DNA of 64,000 nt, from assembly GCA_009782565.1 (NCBI GenBank), contig WRIU01000001.1, positions 124,001-188,000 of the forward strand, in the 5' to 3' direction. Positions 24,569 through 34,091 of this stretch are shown piece by piece. Origin of the DNA: Betaproteobacteria bacterium. Lineage in GTDB: Bacteria > Pseudomonadota > Gammaproteobacteria > Burkholderiales > Rhodocyclaceae. Each line of letters starts with the position of its first letter. The stretch's first letter is position 1. Made by a program: the position numbers and the translations under genes. The notes beneath the pieces are model-generated. The model was given only the letters and a program-made list of their open reading frames with translations. It had not been told where the DNA came from and ran no database searches.

Positions 24569-26061
24569 GGCGCTTTTTCCAGTTTTTCCCGTGCTGGCAG
24601 GGCAAGCGCGGTATCGAGCCGTAGGCGGGCCATGCCGGAGTCGATGTTCGCCCTCATAGGGGAGTCGTACTGCTGTTGCCAAAGTGAAATCAGCTTGTCG
24701 GCAGCGGTTTGCGGCGGCTCGTTATTGGAGAGCGAAATTTCCAACTCGATGCTGGCCGATGGCGTGTCGGCAGGGGCATCCCCGGTGTTGCCGGTTTGAG
24801 GGGTTTGACGTTCGCTCTTGTCGGAGGGTTTGATTTCGTCCTTGTCCTGCGTGGTTTGTCTCTTCCAGGCCAGCGATTCCAGCCGCGCCCAGGTGGCTTT
24901 GTCGAGCAGTCCGGCGACGGCTTGCAGGATGTTAGCCGGGGCAATTCCCGTGTCGTTGGCGAGAGTTTCGGTTTTGTCGAGCCAGTCGTCGGGGACGTCT
25001 GCGCCTGGATCGGCGATGGTTTTCGCGTTCAGTTTTTCCAGTTCATTTTGCAGTTGTTGCCGTTCGGCGGTGAGTTGCCCGGTTTCCTGGCGCAAGCGGG
25101 TAGCGTCGATGAGTTCGGTTGCACTGGCGGCCAGACCAGCGGCAAGTACCGCTACGGTAACGATCCATACTGCATGGCGCACGGCGGTAAGTTGGCGCGC
25201 CCGGCGCAGCGATGGACAGTTGTAATGGCCGAGTACGCCGCCTTGATGTGTTTCCCGCAGAACCAGTGAAAGAACGTCCGCGCTGCCACCGGAACATCGG
25301 GCAACGTCGATGAAATCCATGATGCTGTTCTGGGATGGAGACAGTTCGCGCAAGAGGGGGAAATCGGTTTCAGGCGCGAGTACGAGTATCGGGGGCGATC
25401 CTTCGGCGAGGCGTTGCGAGGGCAGCCAGGCCAGCGTTTGCGTGAGTTCGTCGCAGTAGGTGGGCAGGTTTTCGGCGAGTGTGGCTGCTCTGGCGGGGAC
25501 AACGCGCGAAAAGGCAAGGTGGTGTTGCCGGAAAAAAATCTGACGCATGCCGCATGCCCCGAAGGTGAGCAACAAACTCTGCGGCGGTAGTGTGCGCTGT
25601 CGGCAATACCAGCGTTCGAGCAGAAAAGCTACGCTGGTAAGGAGCGGTGCGTCGATCTGGCCTTGCATGCCGGTTTCGCCCAATATGTCCAGCCAGAGGG
25701 GGATGGATGATGAACGGGAAATCGCCGAAAGCAGCACGGGTTTGAGCAAGCCGTCTTCCGGGCAGGCGGGCAGGGGAGTTGCGCTTGTGAACGCGGCGTC
25801 CGGAAAGCGTTGCGACAGCTTGCGGTCGATGAGTTGGAGGCGCTCGGTGCGTGAGGTATGCGGCAGGCGCTCGATGGCATGGCGCTCGTCGGCCAGATCG
25901 GCAATGAGGGTTGTGCGGCGGCGCGCGCCCGCCAGCCAATCCCGGAATTTCGCCCCGGCTTTTTTGTCGTTTGCGTCAATCCTTAACTCATGCTCGATGC
26001 CGCTTGCCGTGTACCGCCAGATGTCGAGTCCCTGCGAAGTAATGACGAGAGAATGTCTCAT
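24565..26061 (-). CDS. GspL-like protein fusing PilM-like and PilN-like parts
   Basis: This is a 498-residue protein. The first ~300 residues look like a cytoplasmic actin-like (PilM/GspL) fold (MRHSLVITSQGLDIWRY, LLLTFGACGMRQIFF, LAENLPTYCDELTQTL). A single membrane helix follows (HAVWIVTVAVLAAGLAASAT, about residue 300-320), then a coiled coil (LRQETGQLTAERQQLQNELE) and a periplasmic domain with an Asp/Lys/Thr-rich linker. The actin-like ATP-binding motifs are not obvious. TTG 26073 overlapping the platform gene's stop is an alternative start. The fusion is the architecture of type II secretion GspL and not of separate PilM/PilN. Confidence 0.62.
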   Translation of the reverse strand: MRHSLVITSQGLDIWRYTASGIEHELRIDANDKKAGAKFRDWLAGARRRTTLIADLADERHAIERLPHTSRTERLQLIDRKLSQRFPDAAFTSATPLPACPEDGLLKPVLLSAISRSSSIPLWLDILGETGMQGQIDAPLLTSVAFLLERWYCRQRTLPPQSLLLTFGACGMRQIFFRQHHLAFSRVVPARAATLAENLPTYCDELTQTLAWLPSQRLAEGSPPILVLAPETDFPLLRELSPSQNSIMDFIDVARCSGGSADVLSLVLRETHQGGVLGHYNCPSLRRARQLTAVRHAVWIVTVAVLAAGLAASATELIDATRLRQETGQLTAERQQLQNELEKLNAKTIADPGADVPDDWLDKTETLANDTGIAPANILQAVAGLLDKATWARLESLAWKRQTTQDKDEIKPSDKSERQTPQTGNTGDAPADTPSASIELEISLSNNEPPQTAADKLISLWQQQYDSPMRANIDSGMARLRLDTALALPAREKLEKAP

Positions 26062-26069
26062 GTTGCGTT

Positions 26070-27272
26070 TCAAACCGGCAGCTTGGTGATGATGTCGTAA
26101 ATCGGTCCGAGGACGGCGATGGCGATCCAGAGCATCAGCAGGCCCATGACGACGGTGAGCGCCGGTTCGATGCTGGCTTCCAGGCGCTCGATGGCTTCAC
26201 GGGAATCACGTTCGTAGAAGTAAACGAGTTGACTGAGGGCGCTGTCGAGCCGCCCGGTTTGTTCGCCTATCCTCAGCATCCGGATGACGAGCCTGGGGAA
26301 AAGCCCGGTGGACTCGAATGCACCGGCGATGCCTTGTCCGGCGGCAATGTGCACGCCAGCGGTTTCGATGCCGTGGCGAATTGCCAGATTTGGCGTCGCG
26401 CGCGCGGTGCTGGCAATCGCGTCGATCACGGTGATGCCGCTGGCGTAGAGCATGGCGATCAGGCTGGCGGTGCGGGCCAATGCCAGCCGTTGCGTGATGG
26501 AGCCAACGAGCGGCAGCCGTAGTGCGAAGGCATGCAGGCGGCGGCGCAGGAGCGGGCGGCGCATCGCGATCATGGAAAGCGCGATGGGCGGGATGATGAA
26601 TGCTGGCGGCAGCAGCCAGCCGTATTGCCTGAACCCGTTGGAAAGGCCGATCAACAGGCGTGTCGAGAGAGGCAAAACTTGCCCGTTGCCGCGAAACAGG
26701 GTGGCGACTTGCGGCACGACTTGCGTAAGCGCCACCACGATTGCTACGGAAAGGATGCTTCCGACGACGAGCGGGTAAATGGCAATTTTGCGGGCATTGG
26801 CCCTGAGTTCGTCGGCGCGGGTGAGGTCTGCGGCGACCTGGCGCAGCACGGGGGCGAGTTCGCCGGTTTCCTCGCCTGCGCGCAACATACATCGGAACAC
26901 TTCGTCGAAGACTTGCGGATGCTGGCTCATGGCGGCGGAAAGCGGCTGGCCGCGTTCGACTTCGGCGTACAGGTCGGAGGCGATGGATTTGATGCCGGGA
27001 TGTTTCTGCCCATCGGCGAAGTCGGCAAGGGCATCGAGTATCGGGACGCCCGCGCCGAGCATTTGCTCAAGGTGAAAGCAGAAATGAATCAGTTCGCGCC
27101 GAGGGATGCGTGGCCGGCCTGTCAGCCATGACGGCAGGGCCGGTTTGATGCGTATCGGCTCCAGCCTGCGTTCGCGCAGGCGTGTTTCGAGTTCGGCAAG
27201 GTTTGCTGCTTCGATTTCGCCTTGCAGAATTTGCCCGTGTGCGTCGCAGGCGCGGTAACGGTAGCGCTTCAT
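26070..27272 (-). CDS. GspF/PilC-family platform protein
   Basis: This 400-residue polytopic protein is the core inner-membrane platform of type IV filament machines. It has an N-terminal cytoplasmic segment (YRYRACDAHGQILQGEIEAA, the usual PilC start) and two repeated GspF domains at about 70-190 and 270-395. Membrane helices lie near 170, 220 and 380. Landmarks are FCFHLEQMLGAGVPILDAL and RMLRIGEQTGRLDSALSQL. It overlaps the ATPase gene by 4 bp. Confidence 0.9.
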   Translation of the reverse strand: MKRYRYRACDAHGQILQGEIEAANLAELETRLRERRLEPIRIKPALPSWLTGRPRIPRRELIHFCFHLEQMLGAGVPILDALADFADGQKHPGIKSIASDLYAEVERGQPLSAAMSQHPQVFDEVFRCMLRAGEETGELAPVLRQVAADLTRADELRANARKIAIYPLVVGSILSVAIVVALTQVVPQVATLFRGNGQVLPLSTRLLIGLSNGFRQYGWLLPPAFIIPPIALSMIAMRRPLLRRRLHAFALRLPLVGSITQRLALARTASLIAMLYASGITVIDAIASTARATPNLAIRHGIETAGVHIAAGQGIAGAFESTGLFPRLVIRMLRIGEQTGRLDSALSQLVYFYERDSREAIERLEASIEPALTVVMGLLMLWIAIAVLGPIYDIITKLPV

Positions 27273-29020
27273 CGCGCTTCCTTTGCGCTTTGTACGGCGG
27301 TGGGCGTTGCCGGAGGCGCGAGCGGCCCCAGGACGCGGAAAACTTCTTCGGGCGAGGTAGAGCCTTCCAGCGCCTTGCGCCGCCCGTCGTCGCTGAGGCC
27401 GAGATGCCCTGCTTGCGCGTGGGCGGCGTGGGCGATTTCGGCGGGGGAAGCTCCGGTAGCGACGAGTTCATCGAGCGCCTCATCCATATTCAATACCTCG
27501 AAGACCGGCAACCGGCCACAATAGCCCCGTCCGGCGCAGGACGGGCAAGCGCCCGCGTGGGCGAGGATGAGGCCGTCGCGGTTTCCCTCATCGGACAGGC
27601 CGAGGCGTTGGCATTCCACGGCGCTGGCCGGAGCCAGGTGGCGGCAATCCGGGCACAGGCGGCGCACGAGGCGCTGCGCGATGACGCCGCGCAGGTTGTC
27701 GGCCAGCAGCGCCGGACGGATGCCGAGATCGAGCAGACGCGCGATGGAACCGATAGCGGAATTGGTGTGGAGGGTGGCGAAAACGCGATGCCCGGTCATT
27801 GCGGCGCGGATGGCCATTTCAGCCGTCTCGGGGTCGCGTATTTCGCCGACGAGGATGATGTCGGGGTCTTGCCGCAACAAGGCGCGGATGCCGGTGGCAA
27901 AGCCGATTTTCGCCGCTTCGTTTACGGCGGTCTGACGGACGCGGGACATTGGGTATTCCACCGGGTCTTCCAGCGTCATGATGTTGACGGCCTCGTTATT
28001 GAGGTGGTCGAGCATGGCGTAGAGGGTGGTGGTCTTGCCGCTGCCGGTAGGGCCTGTGACGAGGATCAACCCTTCCGGGTAGGCCAGCATGCGTTCGATG
28101 GCGGCGAGCCGTGCTGGGTCGAATCCGATTTCGTTTAGCGGGACGATGCCGTGCCGGTAGTCGAGGATACGCAGTACGATGTTTTCGCCGTGCAGCGTCG
28201 GCAGGGACGAGACGCGGAAGTCGACCGGACGTCCGGCAACGGTGATCGAAACCCGCCCGTCCTGCGGCGCGCGCGTCTCCGCGATATTGAGTCCGGCCAT
28301 GACCTTGATCCGCACGGCCATGGCTGGCCAATGGTTGAGGTGCAGGGCGCGCGCCTGCTGGAGAATGCCGTCGATGCGGTAACGGATACGCAGAAAACCG
28401 CCTTCCGGCTCGAAGTGAATGTCCGAGGCCGCTGTTTTAACCGCGTCGACGAGCAGCGCGTCGACCAGCCGCGTGAGCGGATGCCCTGCTTCGTTCATGG
28501 CCGGGGCGCCGCTCGTTTCAAGCTCCTGGAGAATGTCGTCGATGGCAAGCCGGTATCCGTAATGCCGGTCGATGGCTTCGCGGATTTCGGATTCGGTGGC
28601 GAGCGTCGGGCGCATCCGCAGCCCTGTCCCGCAGTGCGCTGCCAGCGCGTCGAGCGCGATGAGGTCTTGCGGGTTGGTCATTGCTACCGTCAAGGTCGCT
28701 TCGGCTTCATCGAATGAGAGGGGCAGCATGGTATGGCGGCGGGCAAGCGCTTCGGGTACGAGCGCCAACGTTGCCGGGTCGATTACCGCTCCGCCGGTTC
28801 CGGTCAGTTCCACGGCCTGCCGCCCGAGCCGCTTCGATAACGCGTCGCGCAGCATGGTTTCGGTGATGAAACCGAGTTCTACGCACAGCCGCCCAAGGGG
28901 TCGGGCGTTGTAAGTTTGCTCGCGCAGGGCGATACGCAACTGGTCGTCACCGATCAGGCCAGCAGCGAGCAGGGTTTGGCCGATGGAGGCGGACGACGAG
29001 CCGGCTTCGGAAAAGGACAT
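27269..29020 (-). CDS. GspE/PilB-family assembly ATPase
   Basis: This is a 583-residue assembly ATPase. It has an N-terminal GspE/MshE-N domain (about 15-160). The core follows: SDIHFEPEGG (around 200), Walker A GPTGSGKT at 323-330, Asp box TLEDPVEYPM, Walker B DIILVGEIRD and the His box TGHRVFATLHTN. The zinc tetracysteine is present (CPDC...CPSC), as in GspE and PilB. A C-terminal extension of about 60 residues is Ala-rich. It is first in the operon. Nothing here tells type II secretion from MSHA-like pili. Confidence 0.92.
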   Translation of the reverse strand: MSFSEAGSSSASIGQTLLAAGLIGDDQLRIALREQTYNARPLGRLCVELGFITETMLRDALSKRLGRQAVELTGTGGAVIDPATLALVPEALARRHTMLPLSFDEAEATLTVAMTNPQDLIALDALAAHCGTGLRMRPTLATESEIREAIDRHYGYRLAIDDILQELETSGAPAMNEAGHPLTRLVDALLVDAVKTAASDIHFEPEGGFLRIRYRIDGILQQARALHLNHWPAMAVRIKVMAGLNIAETRAPQDGRVSITVAGRPVDFRVSSLPTLHGENIVLRILDYRHGIVPLNEIGFDPARLAAIERMLAYPEGLILVTGPTGSGKTTTLYAMLDHLNNEAVNIMTLEDPVEYPMSRVRQTAVNEAAKIGFATGIRALLRQDPDIILVGEIRDPETAEMAIRAAMTGHRVFATLHTNSAIGSIARLLDLGIRPALLADNLRGVIAQRLVRRLCPDCRHLAPASAVECQRLGLSDEGNRDGLILAHAGACPSCAGRGYCGRLPVFEVLNMDEALDELVATGASPAEIAHAAHAQAGHLGLSDDGRRKALEGSTSPEEVFRVLGPLAPPATPTAVQSAKEAR

Positions 29021-29039
29021 CAGTATATTCTTTATGACT

Positions 29040-29097
29040 TATTTAGAATGATGTAAACATATCTAAATAGGATTCTAAAGTCAACATGACATCTAAA
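29040..29097 (-). promoter_or_regulatory. Repeated TCTAAA boxes upstream of filament operon
   Basis: Directly before the ATPase gene, TATTTAGA (29040-29047) and TCTAAATA (29062-29069) form a perfect 8-bp inverted repeat with a 14-bp spacer. Two further TCTAAA copies lie at 29074 and 29092. The surrounding 80 bp are AT-rich in a GC-rich neighbourhood. They look like binding sites for a regulator. The gap 29021-29229 holds nothing else recognised. Confidence 0.4.
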
Positions 29098-29229
29098 AAC
29101 AATTTTCAAACGGAATTTTGACGTGCAGCAAGGCATTCCTGCCGCCGAGCCGCAGGTTGGCAATCACTTGCTATGTGTGATGCGGCCAAGCTCTTTTCGC
29201 GGTACTGGCCGACTACCTGGGTGTGATGT

Positions 29230-29919
29230 CTACACCGGGTCTTCTCTGCTCCGCCGACGTTTGCCACTCATCCAGAACATGCGCGCGACCGCGTTCCGGG
29301 TCTGTTCGGTGGCTTCTTCGCGGCTGCGGGCACTGACCTTGAGATCGTTCACCAGGCCGTTATGCAGCCCGTAGCACCACGCATGCACGGTGACATCCTG
29401 CCCGCGCAGCCAGGCATCCCGCAGAACCGTGGTCTGGCAGATATTGACGACCTGGTGGATAGCATTGAGTTCGCACAGTCGATCATGCTGCCACGAAAAG
29501 TCATCCTTCTGAGCGAGCTGTCTGGCGTAGTAATTACGCACGTCCTGTACATGGCGCAACCAGTTGTCGACGAGGCCATTCTTTTCATCACTGATCGCTG
29601 CCTTGACCCCCCCGCAGCCGTAATGGCCCACAACTAAAATATGCTTGACCCGCAGAATATCTACGGCGAACTGGATGACCGAGAGCGCGTTGAGGTCGCT
29701 ATGTACTATTACGTTAGCAACATTGCGGTGAACAAAAACCTCACCAGGGTCGAGGCCGATGATCTGGTTGGCGGGCACACGGCTATCGGAGCAGCCAATC
29801 CACAGATATTCCGGGGATTGTTGCCGTACCAAGCGCAGAAAATAAGCCGGGTCTTCGGCCTGCATGCGGTCGGCCCACACACGGTTATTGTTGAAAAGCT
29901 GGGCAATCGCATCGCTCAT
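29230..29919 (-). CDS. can: Beta-class carbonic anhydrase
   Basis: This is a zinc enzyme interconverting CO2 and bicarbonate, probably supplying bicarbonate for carboxylases such as AccA. The 229-residue protein has the zinc ligands Cys in IGCSDSRVPAN and the HYGCGG motif with His and Cys, together with HRNVANVIVHSDLN. It matches E. coli Can (220 residues). GGAGAACAC directly precedes ATG 29919, so the 7 upstream codons are not used. It is divergent from rfaE2 with about 250 bp between. Confidence 0.94.
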   Translation of the reverse strand: MSDAIAQLFNNNRVWADRMQAEDPAYFLRLVRQQSPEYLWIGCSDSRVPANQIIGLDPGEVFVHRNVANVIVHSDLNALSVIQFAVDILRVKHILVVGHYGCGGVKAAISDEKNGLVDNWLRHVQDVRNYYARQLAQKDDFSWQHDRLCELNAIHQVVNICQTTVLRDAWLRGQDVTVHAWCYGLHNGLVNDLKVSARSREEATEQTRNAVARMFWMSGKRRRSREDPV

Positions 29920-30167
29920 GTGTTCTCCAGATAACAGCATAGATCGGGACGGGCGCGATTATCGCCGATTCTTTCATGGAAACTTTGTTTTTTGTGCATC
30001 GCAGCCGTCTTTTCCCAAAGCCGTCTGCCGTTCCTTCTCCCGGCGCACGTATCCTTACATCATGTCAACGTGCGATACCTGCAAAAAAGGCGCGCATCCG
30101 GGGTTTTATTTTTGTCTTACAATGCGCTCTCTGCCCCTTGGCTCCCTTTTCCCCACATTCCATCCAC

Positions 30168-30671
30168 ATGCCCTACGAACGCCTGCCGTATGAAGCCAAA
30201 TTCTGCGCGCCACGGAATTTTGCCTCCCGTGTGGCAAACATGCCGCGCCCGTTGGTGTTTACCAACGGCTGCTTCGATATCCTCCATCGCGGGCATGTGA
30301 CGTATCTCGCGCGCGCGCGCGCGATGGGCGCGTCGCTCGTGGTAGCACTCAATAGCGACGAATCGGTGAGAAGGCTCGGCAAGGGAGTGGATCGGCCACT
30401 GAATCCACTGGAAGACCGCATAGCGGTCATCGCGGCGCTGGAGAGCGTCGATCTCGTGACCTGGTTCGAGGAGGAGACGCCGCTTGCCCGGATCATCGAG
30501 TCCCGCCCCGATGTGTTGACCAAAGGGGGGGACTGGGCGATCGACACCATCGTTGGCGCAATCGAGGTACGCGCCTGGGGCGGCAGCGTGCATTCGATCC
30601 CGTTCGAGGTCGAGCGTTCGACTACCACGCTCGTTGAGCGTATCCGCAGCACACCAGCTCGTTACGGATGA
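30168..30671 (+). CDS. rfaE2: D-glycero-beta-D-manno-heptose 1-phosphate adenylyltransferase
   Basis: It makes ADP-heptose precursor for lipopolysaccharide core. The 167 residues correspond to the C-terminal half of E. coli HldE and carry the nucleotidyltransferase signature [17 protein letters not shown] and the LTKGGDW motif. The kinase half is not fused, as is usual in betaproteobacteria. The open frame extends upstream, but [12 protein letters not shown] at 30168 is the family start. The stop overlaps the recQ start by 4 bp. Confidence 0.92.
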   Translation: MPYERLPYEAKFCAPRNFASRVANMPRPLVFTNGCFDILHRGHVTYLARARAMGASLVVALNSDESVRRLGKGVDRPLNPLEDRIAVIAALESVDLVTWFEEETPLARIIESRPDVLTKGGDWAIDTIVGAIEVRAWGGSVHSIPFEVERSTTTLVERIRSTPARYG

Positions 30672-32515
30672 GCCGCGACGCTCACGACATCCTCGCGCGG
30701 GTTTTCGGTTTCAATGCTTTTCGCGGCGACCAGCAGGCCATCATCGGGCATGTCACTGCCGGGGGCGATGCGCTGGTGCTGATGCCCACAGGGGGCGGCA
30801 AGTCGCTGTGTTATCAGATTCCGGCCTTGATGCGGTCGGGAACGGCTATCGTGGTCTCCCCCTTGATCGCACTCATGCACAATCAGGTGAGCGCGCTCCG
30901 GGAAGCGGGAGTGGCGGCGGAATACCTCAATTCCAGTCTTGACCTGGAGTCCATGAGAGCTACCGAGCGGGCGCTGCGCGCGGGCAATCTCGACTTGCTT
31001 TATATCGCGCCTGAGCGCCTGATGACGCCCCGGTTCCTCGATTTACTCGATCATCTGCGCGACACTTCGCGCCTTGCGCTGTTTGCCATCGACGAAGCGC
31101 ATTGCGTCTCGCAATGGGGGCACGATTTTCGTCCCGAGTATCTGCAATTATCAATCCTGCCGGAACGCTACCCGGCCATTCCGCGCATTGCGCTTACGGC
31201 AACCGCCGACCGCCAGACCCGCGACGAGATCATCCAGCGGCTGCATCTGGGCGCGGCACAGTGTTTCATCTCCAGTTTCGACCGTCCGAACATCCATTAC
31301 ACAATCGTTGAGAAGGCCGATCCGCGCCGCCAGTTGCTCCATTTCATCCGCGATGAGATTCATTCCCGCTTCTCGCGCGCGGCGGGAATCGTCTATTGCC
31401 TGTCGAGGCGCAAGGTGGAGGAAACCGCCGCGTGGTTGCAGGAGCATGGCATCGCGGCACTACCCTATCACGCGGGTTTGCCCACGGAAATACGGTCGGC
31501 GCACCAAGGGCGCTTCCTGCGCGAAGACGGCCTGGTGATGGTGGCGACAATTGCGTTCGGCATGGGGATCGACAAGCCGGACGTGCGCTTCGTGGCGCAT
31601 CTCGACCTGCCGCGCTCGATCGAGGGCTATTATCAGGAAACGGGCAGGGCGGGCCGCGACGGTTTGCCCGCGCGGGCATGGATGGCCTGGAGCGCGGCTG
31701 ATGTGGCCCAGCAGCGCCGGATGATCGACTCCGGCGAAGGCGAAGCCGGGCTGGATTACGAGACTTACCGGCGGCTCGCCCGCAACCGGCTCGATGCTCT
31801 CGTGGGGCTGGCCGAAACGACGGCTTGCCGCCGCCAGCAGTTGCTCGCTTATTTCGGCGAGGAAACCGTTCCTTGCGGTAATTGTGACAACTGCATCGAC
31901 CCGCCCCAAACGTGGGACGCCACCGAGGCGGCGCGCAAGGCTTTATCCTGCGTGTATCGCGCTGGCCAGCGTTACGGGGCAGGCCATCTGATCAATGTGC
32001 TGCGTGGAGAACTGACCGAAAAGGTGCAGGAGAAGGGGCACGAGAACTTAAGCACTTTCGGTATCGGCAATGATCTCGATGAAAAACACTGGCGCATGGT
32101 CTTCCGGCAGCTTGTCGCATACGATTTCGTCTGTGTCGATCACGAACGCTATAACGCGCTGGCGCTTACCGACCTTGCCCGCCCCTTGCTGCGGGGCGAG
32201 GCCAACCTGCTCGTCAGGCTGCCGCCAGAAAAAACCCACAAACCGAAAAGGCAGCGCGGCAAAGCCGCGCGCGAGCGCGGCATCCCCGGCGGTGTACCCA
32301 CCACGCTCTTCGAGCGCCTGCGCCTTTGGCGCGCCAGCACCGCCCAAGCGCGCAACGTGCCCGCTTACGTCATTTTCCACGATGCCACCTTGCGCGACAT
32401 CGCCATCGCCCGTCCGGCGACGTCGGACGACCTGCGCCAGATCACGGGGATCGGCGAGCGCAAACTGGAAGCCTACGGCCAGGAAATACTGGAAATCGTA
32501 GCCGGAGCAAGTTAA
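30668..32515 (+). CDS. recQ: ATP-dependent DNA helicase RecQ
   Basis: This is a 3'-5' helicase for recombination and replication-fork repair. The 615 residues show Q/0 motif [10 protein letters not shown], Walker [28 protein letters not shown] box ([20 protein letters not shown]), helicase motifs V and VI ([23 protein letters not shown]), the zinc-binding [12 protein letters not shown]...CGNCDNC and a C-terminal HRDC domain ([17 protein letters not shown]). It is complete and translationally coupled to rfaE2. Confidence 0.95.
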   Translation: MSRDAHDILARVFGFNAFRGDQQAIIGHVTAGGDALVLMPTGGGKSLCYQIPALMRSGTAIVVSPLIALMHNQVSALREAGVAAEYLNSSLDLESMRATERALRAGNLDLLYIAPERLMTPRFLDLLDHLRDTSRLALFAIDEAHCVSQWGHDFRPEYLQLSILPERYPAIPRIALTATADRQTRDEIIQRLHLGAAQCFISSFDRPNIHYTIVEKADPRRQLLHFIRDEIHSRFSRAAGIVYCLSRRKVEETAAWLQEHGIAALPYHAGLPTEIRSAHQGRFLREDGLVMVATIAFGMGIDKPDVRFVAHLDLPRSIEGYYQETGRAGRDGLPARAWMAWSAADVAQQRRMIDSGEGEAGLDYETYRRLARNRLDALVGLAETTACRRQQLLAYFGEETVPCGNCDNCIDPPQTWDATEAARKALSCVYRAGQRYGAGHLINVLRGELTEKVQEKGHENLSTFGIGNDLDEKHWRMVFRQLVAYDFVCVDHERYNALALTDLARPLLRGEANLLVRLPPEKTHKPKRQRGKAARERGIPGGVPTTLFERLRLWRASTAQARNVPAYVIFHDATLRDIAIARPATSDDLRQITGIGERKLEAYGQEILEIVAGAS

Positions 32516-32559
32516 AAATTCCCCTCCTTGGAGGGGTGGCGCAGCGCGTCGGGGTGGTT
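32516..32559. repeat. Half copy of AAATTCCCCTCC-type repeat
   Basis: AAATTCCCCTCCTTGGAGGG followed by a GTGGCGCAGCGCGTCGGGGT stretch matches one end of the longer element at 59008-59133. It begins right after the recQ stop and contains a CCCCTCC-TT-GGAGGGG stem that may help terminate transcription. Confidence 0.65.
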
Positions 32560-32577
32560 GGAGGGTGGTCGATGCCC

Positions 32578-33990
32578 TCAATCAGAAGTTTCCTGTTGCA
32601 GCGTCAATGTCCAGGATAATGCGTCCATGTAACAGGCCGATGCCTGCTCTGGATGGATATTGCAGGCTCGAGCGGCGGAAACGATGTGTTCCGAGTCCAT
32701 GCTTTCGCATGCCCGTGCCAGTGCCAGCGTTGCGGCATAGATGCCTTGGTTGTGGAGAACGGCATTACAGATGTCGTCGTCGATGGACAAGGATTGCAGC
32801 GCGTGTTCTATCGGTTGTTGCAGGATGACGTCGATCAGCGACAGGAGTCCGGTGAGGAAAAACGCTTCGCGTTCGTGCGCTGTTCGTGAACTGGAAACCA
32901 GTTCCATGAAGCGCGCCCGGATGAGCGCCGTTTCAAGCACGGCTGCTGCGCGCGGCTGATTGCGATTGCTCCCGCAGAGCAACAGCATGAACCAGCGCCG
33001 CAGTGGTTCGCGTCCCAGCAGGGTGATGGCGTGTTCGATTGAGGTGACGTGCTCCCGTAGGCCGTTGGCCGCTGAGTTGATGTAGCGCAGCAGGCGCAAA
33101 GTGATGGCCGCGTCCTGCTTGAGGATGGAAACGATTTCGCGTGTTTCGGCATCCTGCCGTAGTTTTTTCAGCAATATGGTCAGATGGGTGAAGTCAGGGC
33201 TGAGTTCAGCCTTCTGCCAGTGTTCGCGGCTGATGATGAAGGGACCCTGGAACAGGGTTGCCCCAATTTTGTGGAGGAAATTGAATTCCTCGATACCGGA
33301 TAGGTTGCTCACCAGGATCGATGCTTGTGGCGCTTTTTTGAAAATGAAACCGAAGAGCTTTTCCCCTTTTTCGATATCAACTTCGGAAGGCCGCGTTGAA
33401 ACCAGGTCAATTTCCGGCAAAAGATGAAAATATGCGGGTACCGCCAGTGGGTCGGGGATGCCGATGCGGTAGCCGAGTTTGCGTAACGCGCGTGTCTTGT
33501 CCTGCAAGTCGTTCTGCGTGGGTGCTCTGGAGTCCTGGACAGGTTTGAGGATGAAAAAGGTATTGGCCGCCGGGAGTTGCACGAGGCTTGGGTGGCCAAG
33601 AAAAGAATCCGGTATTTCGATGAAGATGGAGCGTTGCCCGAGTAACGGGAAAATATTGGCATGAACCAGGTTTTGTAGCAGGACTTCAGCGTAAAGATGG
33701 AAAACTCGCCGGTTATGGACACGGATGTGGTCGTAGGCGGCTTTCTGGAGCAGGAACTGGTATCCGATGATTTTCTGTTGGCGATCAAGGACAGCCTCGC
33801 GGCAGATGACGGAGCCCTCGATATCCTCGATGCTGGAGGTGTCTGTGAGCGGTGGTTCCTGCTGTAAGGCGGGGGAGGGAGCCTGTGTGCCGCCGCTTGC
33901 GGGGTCGGAGGCGAGCGTACAGGGATTCGCATCGCTTTCTTCAGGCGGCGGTGAATGGCGAAACAGGCGGCGGAGCAGGCTCGAAAGCAT
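32578..33990 (-). CDS. EAL-like/HDOD signalling protein
   Basis: This is a 470-residue soluble protein. After a disordered Pro-rich N-terminus (about 1-55) comes a degenerate EAL-like domain (60-250: CREAVLDRQQKIIGYQFLLQ, where the catalytic E-x-L is replaced by Q-F-L). An HDOD domain follows (265-450: LKQDAAITLRLLRYINSAAN, EHAITLLGREPLRRWFMLLL). The architecture is that of the YuxH/CdgJ-type proteins. Residues for c-di-GMP hydrolysis are missing, so it is likely a binding or adaptor protein. The 101-bp gap to 34092 shows no clear terminator. Confidence 0.8.
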   Translation of the reverse strand: MLSSLLRRLFRHSPPPEESDANPCTLASDPASGGTQAPSPALQQEPPLTDTSSIEDIEGSVICREAVLDRQQKIIGYQFLLQKAAYDHIRVHNRRVFHLYAEVLLQNLVHANIFPLLGQRSIFIEIPDSFLGHPSLVQLPAANTFFILKPVQDSRAPTQNDLQDKTRALRKLGYRIGIPDPLAVPAYFHLLPEIDLVSTRPSEVDIEKGEKLFGFIFKKAPQASILVSNLSGIEEFNFLHKIGATLFQGPFIISREHWQKAELSPDFTHLTILLKKLRQDAETREIVSILKQDAAITLRLLRYINSAANGLREHVTSIEHAITLLGREPLRRWFMLLLCGSNRNQPRAAAVLETALIRARFMELVSSSRTAHEREAFFLTGLLSLIDVILQQPIEHALQSLSIDDDICNAVLHNQGIYAATLALARACESMDSEHIVSAARACNIHPEQASACYMDALSWTLTLQQETSD

Positions 33991-34091
33991 GTCAGATACC
34001 CAAGGAAGGCATCCCGATTATAGGTACATGTGTGCACGGAAAACGTAGTACAGACACGGAAATACCAGGAATTGTTCCTGTTCTGCGTGGT

